A stretch of DNA of 59,247 nt from Roseovarius sp. GTDB taxonomy: Bacteria > Pseudomonadota > Alphaproteobacteria > Rhodobacterales > Rhodobacteraceae. The stretch lies in contig JAOSKR010000002.1 in assembly GCA_027493545.1 (NCBI GenBank), forward strand, positions 1,006,518-1,065,764, in the 5' to 3' direction. Positions 1 through 10,268 of the stretch are shown here, piece by piece. Every line of letters starts with the position of its first letter. Positions within the stretch are counted from its first letter, which is position 1. The translations under genes were made by a program, and so were the position numbers. The notes under the pieces were generated by a model. It was given only the letters and a program-made list of their open reading frames with translations. It did not search any database and had not been told where the DNA came from.

Positions 1-1172
1 TGCGAAGCTGGCAGGGGCCGGCGATCCTGTCATTCGGCTTTCGGCCGTTCTTCCTGTTCGGCGCGCTCTGGGCAGGGCTGGCGATGCTGGTCTGGATCGG
101 GCTGCTGGCCGGGACGTGGGAGGTTCCCAGCCGGTTTTCGGCCGTCGACTGGCACGCGCATGCGATGCTGTTTGGCTATCTCGGCGCGGTGATCGCGGGG
201 TTCCTGCTGACGGCGGTGCCGAACTGGACCGGGCGGCTGCCGGTGGTGGGCTGGTGGCTCGGCGGGCTCTTCGGGCTCTGGCTTCTGGGCCGGGTGGCGG
301 TGACGGTCTCGGCGCTCTTCCCGGCCTGGGTCGGGATCGCGGCCGATCTGTCGTTTCCGGTGGCGCTGGCGGCGCTCATCCTGCGCGAGATCGTCGCCGG
401 CAGGAACTGGCGCAACCTGATCGTGCTGGCCCTGCTGGCGGTCTTTGCGCTCGCGAACCTGCTGTTTCACATCGAGGCGGTGCGCGGCGGCCTCGCGGCG
501 CAGGGCATCGGGCTGCGGCTGGGGCTGGGCACCGCGCTGATGATGATCGGAGTGATCGGCGGGCGCGTCGTGCCCTCGTTCACCCGCAACTGGCTGGTCC
601 GCCAGGGCGGCAAGGACCTGCCGGTGCCGCCGATGCAGCGCTTCGACAAGGTGGTGCTGGCGATCAGCGCCGCCGCGCTCCTGCTCTGGGTGGCCCGCCC
701 CGAAGGCGCGCCCACCGGCGCGGCGCTGATCGTGATGGGGGTACTGCAACTGGCGCGGCTTGTGCGCTGGAAGGGGATGCTCACCGGAAGCGAGGCGCTG
801 GTCTGGGTGCTGCATGCGGGATATTCCTTCGTGCCCATTGGCGCGCTGGCCATGGGGCTGGCGATCCTGCTGCCCGATGTGGTGCTGCCGTCGGGCGTCC
901 AGCATCTGTGGATGGCCGGTGCGCTGGGGCTGATGACGCTGGCGGTGATGACGCGCGCGACGCTCGGTCACTCGGGGCAGGCGCTGCATGCCGGAGGCGG
1001 CACCACCGCGATCTATGCCGCGCTCATCGCCTCGGTGTTGACGCGGCTGGTGGCGGCATTCTGGCCGGTGATGCCGCTCTATCACCTCTCGGCGGCGTTC
1101 TGGATGGCCGCCTTCCTGGGCTTTGGCGCACTTTACGGCCCGCTCTTGCTGCGCGCCCGCAAGGGGGGCTGA
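1..1172 (+). CDS. nnrS: NnrS family heme-copper membrane protein (5' partial)
   Basis: The open frame enters from the left edge (an FGFRPFFLFGALWAGLAM-like stretch from base 3), so the N-terminus is missing. It is a polytopic, very hydrophobic protein with about 10-12 predicted membrane segments. The early HAHAMLFGYLGAVIAGF motif and the later GRVVPSFTRNWL motif are typical of NnrS, a heme- and copper-containing inner-membrane protein linked to nitric oxide stress and denitrification. nnrU follows 4 bases downstream, so the two are probably co-transcribed. Family assignment is firm; the biochemical role of NnrS is still only partly known. Confidence 0.93.
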   Translation, partial: RSWQGPAILSFGFRPFFLFGALWAGLAMLVWIGLLAGTWEVPSRFSAVDWHAHAMLFGYLGAVIAGFLLTAVPNWTGRLPVVGWWLGGLFGLWLLGRVAVTVSALFPAWVGIAADLSFPVALAALILREIVAGRNWRNLIVLALLAVFALANLLFHIEAVRGGLAAQGIGLRLGLGTALMMIGVIGGRVVPSFTRNWLVRQGGKDLPVPPMQRFDKVVLAISAAALLLWVARPEGAPTGAALIVMGVLQLARLVRWKGMLTGSEALVWVLHAGYSFVPIGALAMGLAILLPDVVLPSGVQHLWMAGALGLMTLAVMTRATLGHSGQALHAGGGTTAIYAALIASVLTRLVAAFWPVMPLYHLSAAFWMAAFLGFGALYGPLLLRARKGG

Positions 1173-1176
1173 GGAC

Positions 1177-1845
1177 ATGGGCTGGCCGGGTTTCGCCGCC
1201 GTCTTTGCGGCCTTCTTTCTGACCCATTCGCTGCCGCTGCGGCCCCGGATACGCGGAGCGATCACCGCCCGCATCGGCGCGCGCGGCTTTGGAATGGCCT
1301 ATTCGGCGTTGTCGCTGGGGATGCTGGCGCTGCTGATCTGGGCCACCGGGCGGGCACCCTTTCTGATGATCTGGCCGCAGGCGCCGTGGCAGATCCACAT
1401 GGTACAGGCCGGCATGTTCGCGGTCTGCCTGATCGCTGCCTTCGGGCTGGGGCGGCCCAACCCGTTTTCCTTCGGCGGAATGCACAACGACCGCTTCGAC
1501 CCCGCGCGCGCCGGCATCGTGCGGCATCTGCGCCACCCGGTGCTGGCGGCGCTGGGGCTCTGGGGGCTGGTGCATCTGCTGCCCAACGGCGATCTGGCGC
1601 ATGTGATCCTGTTCTCGGTGCTGGGCGGCTTCGCCTTTCTCGGCATGCGGCTGGTGGACCGGCGCAAGCGCCGGCAGATGGGCAACGCGGCCTGGACCCG
1701 GCTGCGCGAAGAGCTGGCCGCCACCCCGCGCCTGCAGCCGCCGTTGTCGTGGGCAGGCGTGGCGGTGAGGGTGGCGCTGGCGGCGCTCGCCTACGGGGTG
1801 CTGGTGTCGCTGCACGGCCCGGTGATCGGTATCCGGGTGATGTGA
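1177..1845 (+). CDS. nnrU: NnrU family membrane protein
   Basis: A 222-residue integral membrane protein of the NnrU family, members of which accompany nitrite/nitric oxide reductase genes in alphaproteobacteria. It starts at the ATG just after the nnrS stop, preceded by a GGGGGGCTGAGG purine-rich stretch; a longer upstream reading would overlap nnrS and is not needed. It has about five or six hydrophobic segments, the N-terminal THSLPLRPRIRG motif and a central DPARAGIVRHLRHP loop, both characteristic of NnrU. Its pairing with nnrS suggests a shared role in NO metabolism, but the molecular function is unknown. Confidence 0.9.
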   Translation: MGWPGFAAVFAAFFLTHSLPLRPRIRGAITARIGARGFGMAYSALSLGMLALLIWATGRAPFLMIWPQAPWQIHMVQAGMFAVCLIAAFGLGRPNPFSFGGMHNDRFDPARAGIVRHLRHPVLAALGLWGLVHLLPNGDLAHVILFSVLGGFAFLGMRLVDRRKRRQMGNAAWTRLREELAATPRLQPPLSWAGVAVRVALAALAYGVLVSLHGPVIGIRVM

Positions 1846-1863
1846 GCCGCGCCGGCCGGGACT

Positions 1864-3104
1864 TCAGCGCGACAGCGCCGCGGCCATCTCGGGGTCCGGA
1901 AAACAGGTCTCGCGCCGGCCGGTGTCGCGCTGCCAGCGCCCGATGGCGCGGCGGGTCTTGAACCCCGCCAGCCCGTCGATGCCGCCGGTGTCGTGACCAA
2001 GGCGGCCCAGCCCGCGCTGGATGGCGGCGACCTCGCCCCGCGTGAGCCCCCGGTGCTGCCCCAGCGGCCCCGGAAATCGCCCATGCCGTACTGGATGCGG
2101 TCGCCCAGATGGCCGACGAAGAGCGCATAGAGGTCGCTTTCGTTGTATTTCTTCAGCACGTAGAAATTCGGCGTCACCACGAAGGCCGGCCCGCGCCGCC
2201 CCGCCGGCAGCATCAGGATCCACTGGACCGCGCGTTCGTGCGCGGGAAACGGGCGGCCGGAGACGCGGGCGATGCCCATCTTTGCCCACTCGGCGATGGG
2301 GCGGCCCAGGTCGGGGCCTTCGAGCGTGCACGAGACGCTGTCGGGCAGCTCGACCTCGAAGCCCCAGTCGCGCCCCGCGACCCAGCCGAAATGGGCCAGA
2401 TAGGCGGCAATCGAGGCGATGGTGTCATCCTCCGAGTCCCAGATGTCGGCGCGCCCGTCGCCATCGCCGTCGCGGGCAAAGCGCAGATAGGCCGAGGGCA
2501 GGAATTGCGGCTGCCCGAGCGCCCCGGCCCAGCTGCCCCGCAGCCTGCCGTCGGGCGCGAGGCCCGCCTCGGCAATCCGCAGGGCGGCGACCAGCTCGTC
2601 GGTAAAGAGCTCGCGCCGCGTGCTCATGAACCCCTTGGTGGCCAGCACCGCAAAGGCGTCGTGGCGGATGGCGGCGCGGCCATAGCCGCTTTCGCGCCCC
2701 CAGACCGCGAGCACGATGCGCCCCGGCACGCCGGTGGCGACCTCGGCCGCCGTCAGCGCCCCCGCGTGCGCCCGCGCCATGCGCCGTCCCCGGGCGGCGG
2801 CGTCATCGAGCTTGCGGCCGGCGAAATAGCGCGCCGGGCTGCCGAATTCGGCCTGAAGCTGTTTTTCCGGCGTCGCCTCTGGGGCGCCGGGCGGCACCAG
2901 TTCGGGCAGATCCCAGTTGAGTTCGACCCCCCGCAATGCCGCGTCGAAGGTGGCCCGCGACACACCCTCGGCCCGCGCGCGCGGCCAGACCGTCTCGGCC
3001 AGCCACACGCGGAACTGGCGCTCGGCGGCGCCGCGGTCGAGGGCGGCGGCCGCGGCCGGCAGCACCGCCAGCGCGGCCAGAAGACATAAAAGACGGATCG
3101 TCAT
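1864..3104 (-). CDS. lytic murein transglycosylase, MltB/SLT_2 type (frameshifted)
   Basis: A periplasmic enzyme that cleaves peptidoglycan glycan strands to 1,6-anhydro products. The start at 3104 gives a clean signal peptide (MTIRLLCLLAALAVLPAAAA) and has AGAGGTG about 9 bases upstream. The SLT_2-type domain contains WGRESGYGR, whose Glu (about residue 138) is the expected catalytic acid, followed by GALGQPQFLPSAYLRFA. The frame breaks near 2059-2062: one base missing from a CCCC run restores RWGQHRGLTRGEV and a C-terminal peptidoglycan-binding domain ending in EMAAALSR. With the repair the protein is about 413 residues, normal for the family. It runs convergently with nnrU. Confidence 0.88.
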
Positions 3105-3393
3105 CGCCTGCATCACCTCTTGTCGCTGCCCCCTGCCCGTCCTCGGCTCGCTCCGGTACTATGCCTTGGCGCGGGCGGCGCACTCAAGCCGCGAATGAGG
3201 CGGTGGCAGGGAGCGGCCGGCGGATGCCCGGCCGGTGACCTCCGGCACCGGGTCAAACTGCAGGATGTCCCCATCCCGGGAAATTTTGCAATTGTTCAGG
3301 CCGCCCCATGTGGCATAACGGTGTCGGGCACGGGATCGGCGAAAAAGGAAAGTGGCTCATGCGCATATTGCACCGGCATCCCCGGCAACCTGG

Positions 3394-3885
3394 ATGAGCG
3401 ACACCCAGGCCCTGCGCCCCGGCGAACAGGCGGTCGATCTGCCGTCCGCCGCCGACGCCGCGCTGCGCTTCATCGGGACCATCCGCACACCGTGGACGCG
3501 GCGCGAGGACTGCCCACGCCAGGGCGATCCCGACGGCCCCGAATGCCGTATCGTGATCGACCCGGTCTGGCACCCCGCGCTCAAGGGGCTCGATGCGCAC
3601 GACCGCGTCGAGGTGCTCTACTGGCTGCATGAAAGCCGCCGTGACCTCGTCGCCCAAAGCCCGCGCAGCGACGGCGAGACGCTGGGCACCTTCGCCATTC
3701 GCTCGCCGATCCGGCCCAACCCGATCGCGACCTCGATCGTCAGGCTTTTGCGGATCGAGGACGGAACGCTGGTGGTGCAGGGGCTCGATTGTCTCGACGG
3801 CACGCCGCTTGTCGATATCAAGCCCGACCGCCGCTCGTTCAGGCCCAAGGCGCCGCCTCGGCCCGGCGATACCGCGGCACCCTGA
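3394..3885 (+). CDS. trmO: tRNA (N6-threonylcarbamoyladenosine-37 N6)-methyltransferase, TrmO/TsaA family
   Basis: A 163-residue TrmO/YaeB-type protein, predicted to use S-adenosylmethionine to methylate t6A37 in tRNAs that read ACY codons. Family signatures are FIGTIRTPW near the N-terminus, a PVWHPALKGLDAHDRVEVLYWLHESRRD core, the TFAIRSPIRPNPIATSIVRLL motif and the distal GLDCLDGTPLVDIKP block. The ATG at 3394 (MSDTQALRPG) is preferred over a start 14 codons upstream because the extra residues are not family-like. It is monocistronic in the window, transcribed away from the transglycosylase gene. Confidence 0.92.
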   Translation: MSDTQALRPGEQAVDLPSAADAALRFIGTIRTPWTRREDCPRQGDPDGPECRIVIDPVWHPALKGLDAHDRVEVLYWLHESRRDLVAQSPRSDGETLGTFAIRSPIRPNPIATSIVRLLRIEDGTLVVQGLDCLDGTPLVDIKPDRRSFRPKAPPRPGDTAAP

Positions 3886-4001
3886 GCGCGGCCCCCGCGC
3901 CGGCAGCGCCCGAAAGGCGGCGCATACGCCCTTTGCCGCCGGCACGCCCGCGGCTGGTGCCGATGCGAGGGTATTGCGGATCACCTGAACGGCGGGCTAT
4001 C

Positions 4002-4121
4002 GCGTGTCGCGTCTGATCACGTCCAATACCCGTCCCGGCCCCGGGCCGGAACCTCCGTTCGCGATGGCGAAGGCCCCGGGTCACGCCCGGGGCGGGTGGA
4101 CAACCGATCGGACGCGCCGCG
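4002..4121. repeat. intergenic repeat A, copy 1 (120 bp, terminal inverted repeats)
   Basis: About 120 bp beginning GCGTGTCGCGTCTGATC and ending with its imperfect inverse (CGATCGGACGCGCCGCGC). The core carries two GC-rich hairpins (CCCGGCCCCGGGCCGG and CCCCGGGTCACGCCCGGGG). It is nearly collinear with copy 2 at 25335-25454, which has the same length. It ends three bases before the stop codon of the HlyU-like gene. It has no coding capacity, so it is a MITE-like or REP-like element. Confidence 0.8.
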
Positions 4122-4123
4122 CC

Positions 4124-4419
4124 CTATCGCGCGGCGTCAAAAATCCCGTCACCCTGCTCGTCGATGAGCCGCCCGGCCTTTCTGAGCGATTCCGCCGCGG
4201 CGGTATCGGCGTCGCCCAGCAGATCGGCCCGGATCAGGCGGTAGGACTTGAGCACGCCGCCCACCTCCTTTTCGATCCGCGCCGAAATGCGCCACTGGCT
4301 GCCCTCGCGGACCGGCTCGGCGTGGATCACATAGCCCTGGTAATGCTCGGACCGGGACGATGCCGGGGGCCGCCTCGGGGGCGGGCCGGCGACCGAAAAA
4401 GGCGTGAGAAGATCGGCAT
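4124..4419 (-). CDS. HlyU family protein (frameshifted)
   Basis: A small HlyU-family protein (about 98 residues after repair). The C-terminal two thirds reads EHYQGYVIHAEPVREGSQWR, then ARIEKEVGG and YRLIRADLLGDADTA, with DEQGDGIF near the end. This is the family pattern (first named for a Vibrio hemolysin activator; role in alphaproteobacteria unclear). The start at 4419 gives MPIFSRLFRSPA, the usual SFFSRLFG-like N-terminus. The two halves lie in different frames, joined by one missing base in the C/G runs around 4360-4385. Repeat A copy 1 abuts its 3' end. Confidence 0.75.
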
Positions 4420-4496
4420 CGCTCGTTTTCCGTCCTGTTGTTGTCTGGGCCGCACCAGGATATGCCCCCGAACGCGGCCGTCAACCAAACGGCCTG

Positions 4497-5106
4497 TCAA
4501 GCGGGCAAGCGATGTTGCAGCCCGAGGCCCGGATTTCGCAAGGGCAAGGTCTTTGGGTCTTCGGTGGCGATATGGCGCCGATGAATGCCGCACTCGGTCG
4601 AATTCACGCCGTCCGGCCCGCTTGCGGGCCGGGCATGCGCCCGCCCGCCCCACGGCGGGCGCATTCGCGCCCACCCGGGCGGCCGCATGCCCTCTGGTCG
4701 CGGACGAATGAATCTGATCGGCTGCAAGAGCTGCAGAGCACCAAGATTGGCGTTTATGAACGTGGCCATTGCGCCGGCTTCGGCCTGATCATGCAAACGC
4801 ACCTTGACGACAAGATCGCGGCGCTCAACCGCCTCGGGGAACTCCCCGGAGACGGTTGCGTAATCAAGCCCCGGTGTCCGCAGCGCGGTCTTTCCGAAAT
4901 AAAAAAGAACCCACTCCCGTGCCGGCAATGCGTCGAACCAAAGCCGACCGTCCCGTTCCCAGCGCAAGACATCGCCGAAATGACCACGGGTTACGGTTCC
5001 TAGGCTCGAAGGGCGCGGCGGCGAGGCCGGCCAGTAGCGTCCTCAGGCATCCGCGAGCGGTGTCGGTTAGCCCGCGCCGGGCATCAAGCCGTTCAATGAG
5101 GTTCAC
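4497..5106 (-). CDS. hypothetical protein, frameshifted, reading into repeat B
   Basis: Not recognised. A GTG start at 5106 gives MNLIERLDARRGLTDTARG; near 5000 the frame changes to one reading GTVTRGHFGDVLRWERDGRL, then WFDALPAREWVLFYFGKTA and AMATFINANLGALQLLQPIR. Both halves look protein-like (mixed hydrophobic pattern, sensible third-position GC), so one gene with a one-base error is likely. The last 50 or so residues are proline/arginine-rich and come from repeat B, so the true C-terminus may have been altered by the element. It lies downstream of rpoD on the same strand. Existence is moderately supported; function is unknown. Confidence 0.45.
4637..4686. repeat. intergenic repeat B, copy 1 (GC-rich palindromic core)
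   Basis: The core reads GCGCCCGCCCGCCCCACGG, then GCGGGCGCATTCGCGCCC, then ACCCGGGCGGCCGC. The same core occurs at 36706-36757 (opposite orientation) and 42386-42440. The copies are flanked by AT-richer bases including GAATTC. It is distinct from repeat A in sequence and structure. Confidence 0.75.
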
Positions 5107-5145
5107 GGAAATACCTTTCAGGAACCGACCGCCCTCAAGTCGCCA

Positions 5146-7149
<2,004 letters not shown>

Positions 7150-7173
7150 GCACGTCTCCTGAACGGTGGCGAT

Positions 7174-7247
7174 GATTCGGATTGTGCGAATCACATAGTG
7201 TCATCAACTGATTCGCAAACCCTTGCACCGGGTTTCTTAAGCGAATC
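7174..7247. promoter_or_regulatory. rpoD upstream region with four GANTC sites
   Basis: Between dnaG and rpoD lie four GANTC motifs, at 7174-7178, 7188-7192, 7210-7214 and 7243-7247. Three of them have the longer form GCGAATC/GATTCGC in alternating orientation. GANTC is the target of the cell-cycle methyltransferase CcrM in alphaproteobacteria. The density is well above what is expected at this GC content. A role in rpoD transcription is inferred. Confidence 0.5.
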
Positions 7248-7258
7248 GTACTTCACAG

Positions 7259-9207
7259 TCACGTCTTGGCGCGACCGGGCGCGAGCAGCGAATCAAAAAA
7301 GGCACGCGCATCGCGGCGCTCGTCCGCTTTCAGCCGCACCCCGTTGTCGGCAATCTCGTAGTCGGCCTGGTCCTCGCTGAAGGCGTGCGCGGCGTCACGC
7401 CGCAGGCGCGCGGCCTCGCCCAGCCGGTAGGTGACGCTTTCGTCCGCCAGACCCGCGATGTCCTGCGCCGCCTCCTCGACCTCGGCCCTGAGCCCGCTCT
7501 CGGCGGCGATCCAGTCGAGCGCGGCGGCCACCGTCTGGCGCGCCGTCACCGCGTCGCCCGCGCGCCGCACGCCGGGGCTCTGAGCGACATGGGGGCGCGC
7601 GCAGAGCCTGTCAATGGCGTCGGCGCCCATCTCGCGCGCGATCTGCTCGCGCAGGGCCTCCGCCCCCTCGGCGCCGTGTTCCGGGATCAGCGCGCGCAGC
7701 CGGGCGTGATCGGGGGCGGCGCAGTGCAGCCGTTCCAGCCGGGCCTCGAATTCCTCGGCCAGTTCGGGCGTCAAAACCAGCGTGGCCGGGATCACCGCCT
7801 CGCGCAGATCGGTCTCGATCTCGTCGCCGCCCGCGGCGGGAGCGAAGCCCGGGTCTCGCCGCGCACCGGCGCCATCGCCGCCTTGCCGCCGCGCCGCGCC
7901 CCCGGCGCGGACCTCTGCCGGCCCTGATTGAAATGGCGCCAGCGCAGATCGCGGATCGCCTGCCCGTAATGATGGCGGATGGCGGGGTCGCGGATGCGTG
8001 CGACCGCCTCGTTCAGCACCTTGTCGAGGGCGGCGCGCCGTTCGGGGCTGTCAACCTGGCGGCCTTCGGTCTCGCGCCGCCACAGGAGATCGACCATCGG
8101 CAGCGCGCCGTCGAGCACTGCCTGCAGCGCCCGCGGCCCCTGGCGGCGCAGAACGTCGTCGGGGTCGAGCCCCTGCGGCATCAGCGCGAACCGCAGCGAC
8201 TTGCCCGCCTCCAGCAGCGGCAGCGCCAGGTCGATCACCCGCCAGGCGGCGCGCAGCCCGGCGGTGTCGCCGTCGAGCGCGATCACCGGCTCGTCGCTGA
8301 TGCGCCAGAGCATCTGCAACTGCTCGGCCGTCACCGCCGTGCCCAGCGGCGCCACTGCCGCGCCGAAACCGGCCTCGACAAGCGCGATCACGTCCATGTA
8401 GCCCTCGGCCACGATCAGCGGCGCGCCCTTGCCGGCGGCCTCGCGCGCGGGGGCGAGGTTGTAGAGCATGCGCGACTTGTCGAAAAGCTCGGTGTCGGGC
8501 GAATTGAGGTACTTGGCGCTGTCGTCCGGGTCCATCGCGCGGCCGCCGAAGGCGATGCAGCGCCCGCGCCCGTCGCGGATGGGAAAGATGATGCGGTTGC
8601 GGAAGGTGTCATAGGGGTCGCCACCCTTGCGCGACGGCCGCGCCAGCCCGCAATCGAGGATGTCCCGCGCCGCCACGCCCCGCCCCGTCAGGTGGTCCCA
8701 AAGCCCCTGCCAGCCGTCAGCGGCAAAGCCCAGCTCGAAACGCTCGCGCGCCTCCGGGCCGAGCCCGCGCCCGTCGAGATAGTCGCGCGCCGCCGCCCCG
8801 GCGGCGGTCTGCAGCCCGAGGCGGAAATGGCGCACCGCCATTTCCATCACCTCGAACAGTTCGGACCGGCGGTCGGCCTTCTGCTGCGCCGCCGGGTCGC
8901 GTTCGGGCACGGTCATGCCGGCCTCGGCCGCGAGGATGCGCACCGCCTCGATGAAGTCCACATTCTCCGTCTCACGGACAAAGCCGATGGCGTCGCCCTT
9001 GGCGTGGCAGCCAAAGCAGTAGTAGAACCCCTTGCGGTCGTCGACGTGGAAGCTGGCGGTCTTTTCCTGGTGAAACGGGCACGGCGCCCACATGTCACCC
9101 CGGCCCTGATTCGACTTGCGCGTGTCCCACATGACCTTGCGGCCCACAACCTGCGCCAGCGAGGTGCGTGATCTCAGTTCGTCAAGAAATCCCGGCGGCA
9201 GACTCAT
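7259..9207 (-). CDS. dnaG: DNA primase DnaG (frameshifted near the C-terminus)
   Basis: Synthesises RNA primers at the replication fork. The start at 9207 (MSLPPGFLDELRSRTSLAQV) matches the usual DnaG N-terminus. The CHC2 zinc ribbon has CPFH at residues 43-46 and CFGC at 64-67, followed by the DnaG catalytic core and a TOPRIM domain with IVAEGYMDVIAL and IALDGDTAG acidic motifs. Near 7850 one base is missing from a short G/C run. Restoring it joins the N-terminal 450 residues to GFAPAAGGDEIETDLREAVI and the C-terminal helicase-interaction domain (PATLVLTPELAEEFEARLER). The repaired protein is about 648 residues, normal for the family. rpoD lies downstream on the same strand. Confidence 0.95.
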
Positions 9208-9322
9208 GGCATGAATATGGGGCAAAGCCCGCCCCGCGCCAAGAGGCGGCATTGGCGCATCCAAGGCGGATCGGGTTCGCGGCACGCACCGGGGGCGGGA
9301 AACCGCTCTGACGCGGCTGGTT

Positions 9323-9661
9323 CTAACCTTCGTAGGCCGGGCATTGCGCCTCGTAGTCCGCTGCCGTGGCCTCGGTCAGCAGGCCGGGGTCGAGCTTGAA
9401 GACCAGTTCGACGAGCGGCGGAACCGTGGCGCGGTAGCGCGCGCCGATGCCGCTGCCGCCCGACGAGAGGCGCGCGGCGATGGCCTGGCGCGTTTCGCCC
9501 GCCTTGCGTCCGGCGATGGCGGCCGACAGGATCGCGCGGGTGGCGCGGCAGTTCTCGGCGCTCAGGCCTTGCGCGGCTGCCGGCGCCGGCGCCATCAGCA
9601 GGATGCCAAGCGCGATCATGGCCGCAATCACGGGCACGATCCGAAGCTGTCTCGACACCAT
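9323..9661 (-). CDS. small secreted protein of unknown function
   Basis: 112 residues with a clear signal peptide (basic MVSRQLR, then a long Ala/Leu/Ile core to APAAAQG). The mature part has two cysteines (ENCRATRAIL and the C-terminal YEAQCPAYEG) that could form a disulfide. No recognised domain. It stands alone between dnaG and the sarcosine oxidase genes on the same strand, with short intergenic gaps on each side. Coding potential is good; function is unknown. Confidence 0.7.
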   Translation of the reverse strand: MVSRQLRIVPVIAAMIALGILLMAPAPAAAQGLSAENCRATRAILSAAIAGRKAGETRQAIAARLSSGGSGIGARYRATVPPLVELVFKLDPGLLTEATAADYEAQCPAYEG

Positions 9662-9692
9662 TTAGCGTCCCCTCAAGCTGGCGCGCAGACTG

Positions 9693-10268
9693 TCAGCCCC
9701 CGCCACGTGCCGCAACCCCCTGCATGGTCTGGCGCAGATCGTGCACCAGCGTGCGGGCGAAGGCGCGAAAGACCAGGATCAGGAAATCCTCGTCACCGAG
9801 CCGCGTGATCGAGGCGGCCATGTGCCGCAGGTCGGTGCGCGCGGTCTGCCCGCGCCGAAAGACGCCCGGGCGCAGGTCGAGCGGCGTGAGCCGCGCCAGT
9901 ACCTGCGCGGCGCCCCGGCCCTCGAGCCGGGCGCAGGCCCAGCCATCGCCCTGATCGGCGAGCGCGGCATGCGCCGCCAGCGTCTCGTCGGGCGCCGGCC
10001 CCGCCAGCAGGAAAAGCCGGTGACCGAACCAGATCGCTGCCGCCTCCCCCTGCCCCGCGATCCGCGCCCCGATCTGCCCCGCGACGCGGCCCGGGCCCGG
10101 CGCGGCGATCCCGTGCGCGGCCCTGAGCGCCGCCGCAAGCGCCCTGTCCTGCCCGCAATAGGGCGCGACCGAGGTGAGCCGCCCGAGATCGGCCTCGATG
10201 AGCGTCACGCCCCCCAGCGTGACCGGCACCAGCCCCGCCAGCGGGGTCTTCGCGGCAAGCTCAACCAC
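9693..10268 (-). CDS. soxG: sarcosine oxidase subunit gamma
   Basis: 191-residue small subunit of heterotetrameric sarcosine oxidase, which oxidatively demethylates sarcosine to glycine, passing the C1 unit to tetrahydrofolate and making H2O2. Recognised by the family pattern KTPLAGL near the N-terminus and by GHRLFLLAG and FRRGQTARTDLRHMAASITR in the second half. It overlaps the end of soxA by 8 bases and is the last gene of the soxBDAG operon. Confidence 0.88.
   Translation of the reverse strand: MVELAAKTPLAGLVPVTLGGVTLIEADLGRLTSVAPYCGQDRALAAALRAAHGIAAPGPGRVAGQIGARIAGQGEAAAIWFGHRLFLLAGPAPDETLAAHAALADQGDGWACARLEGRGAAQVLARLTPLDLRPGVFRRGQTARTDLRHMAASITRLGDEDFLILVFRAFARTLVHDLRQTMQGVAARGGG

Noticed and set aside
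30..1274. Minus-strand frame opposite nnrS, rich in Arg, Gln, His and Pro
   Set aside because: Composition is that of an antisense shadow of a hydrophobic membrane protein; no motif.
4327..4674. Small frames starting MGANAPA in repeat B copies 1 and 2 as possible repeated micro-proteins
   Set aside because: The shared peptide only reflects the repeat DNA; the rest of the frames differ, and no ribosome site is seen.
7262..7795. Separate small gene between rpoD and dnaG
   Set aside because: It is the DnaG C-terminal domain, separated from the rest only by a one-base frameshift near 7850.
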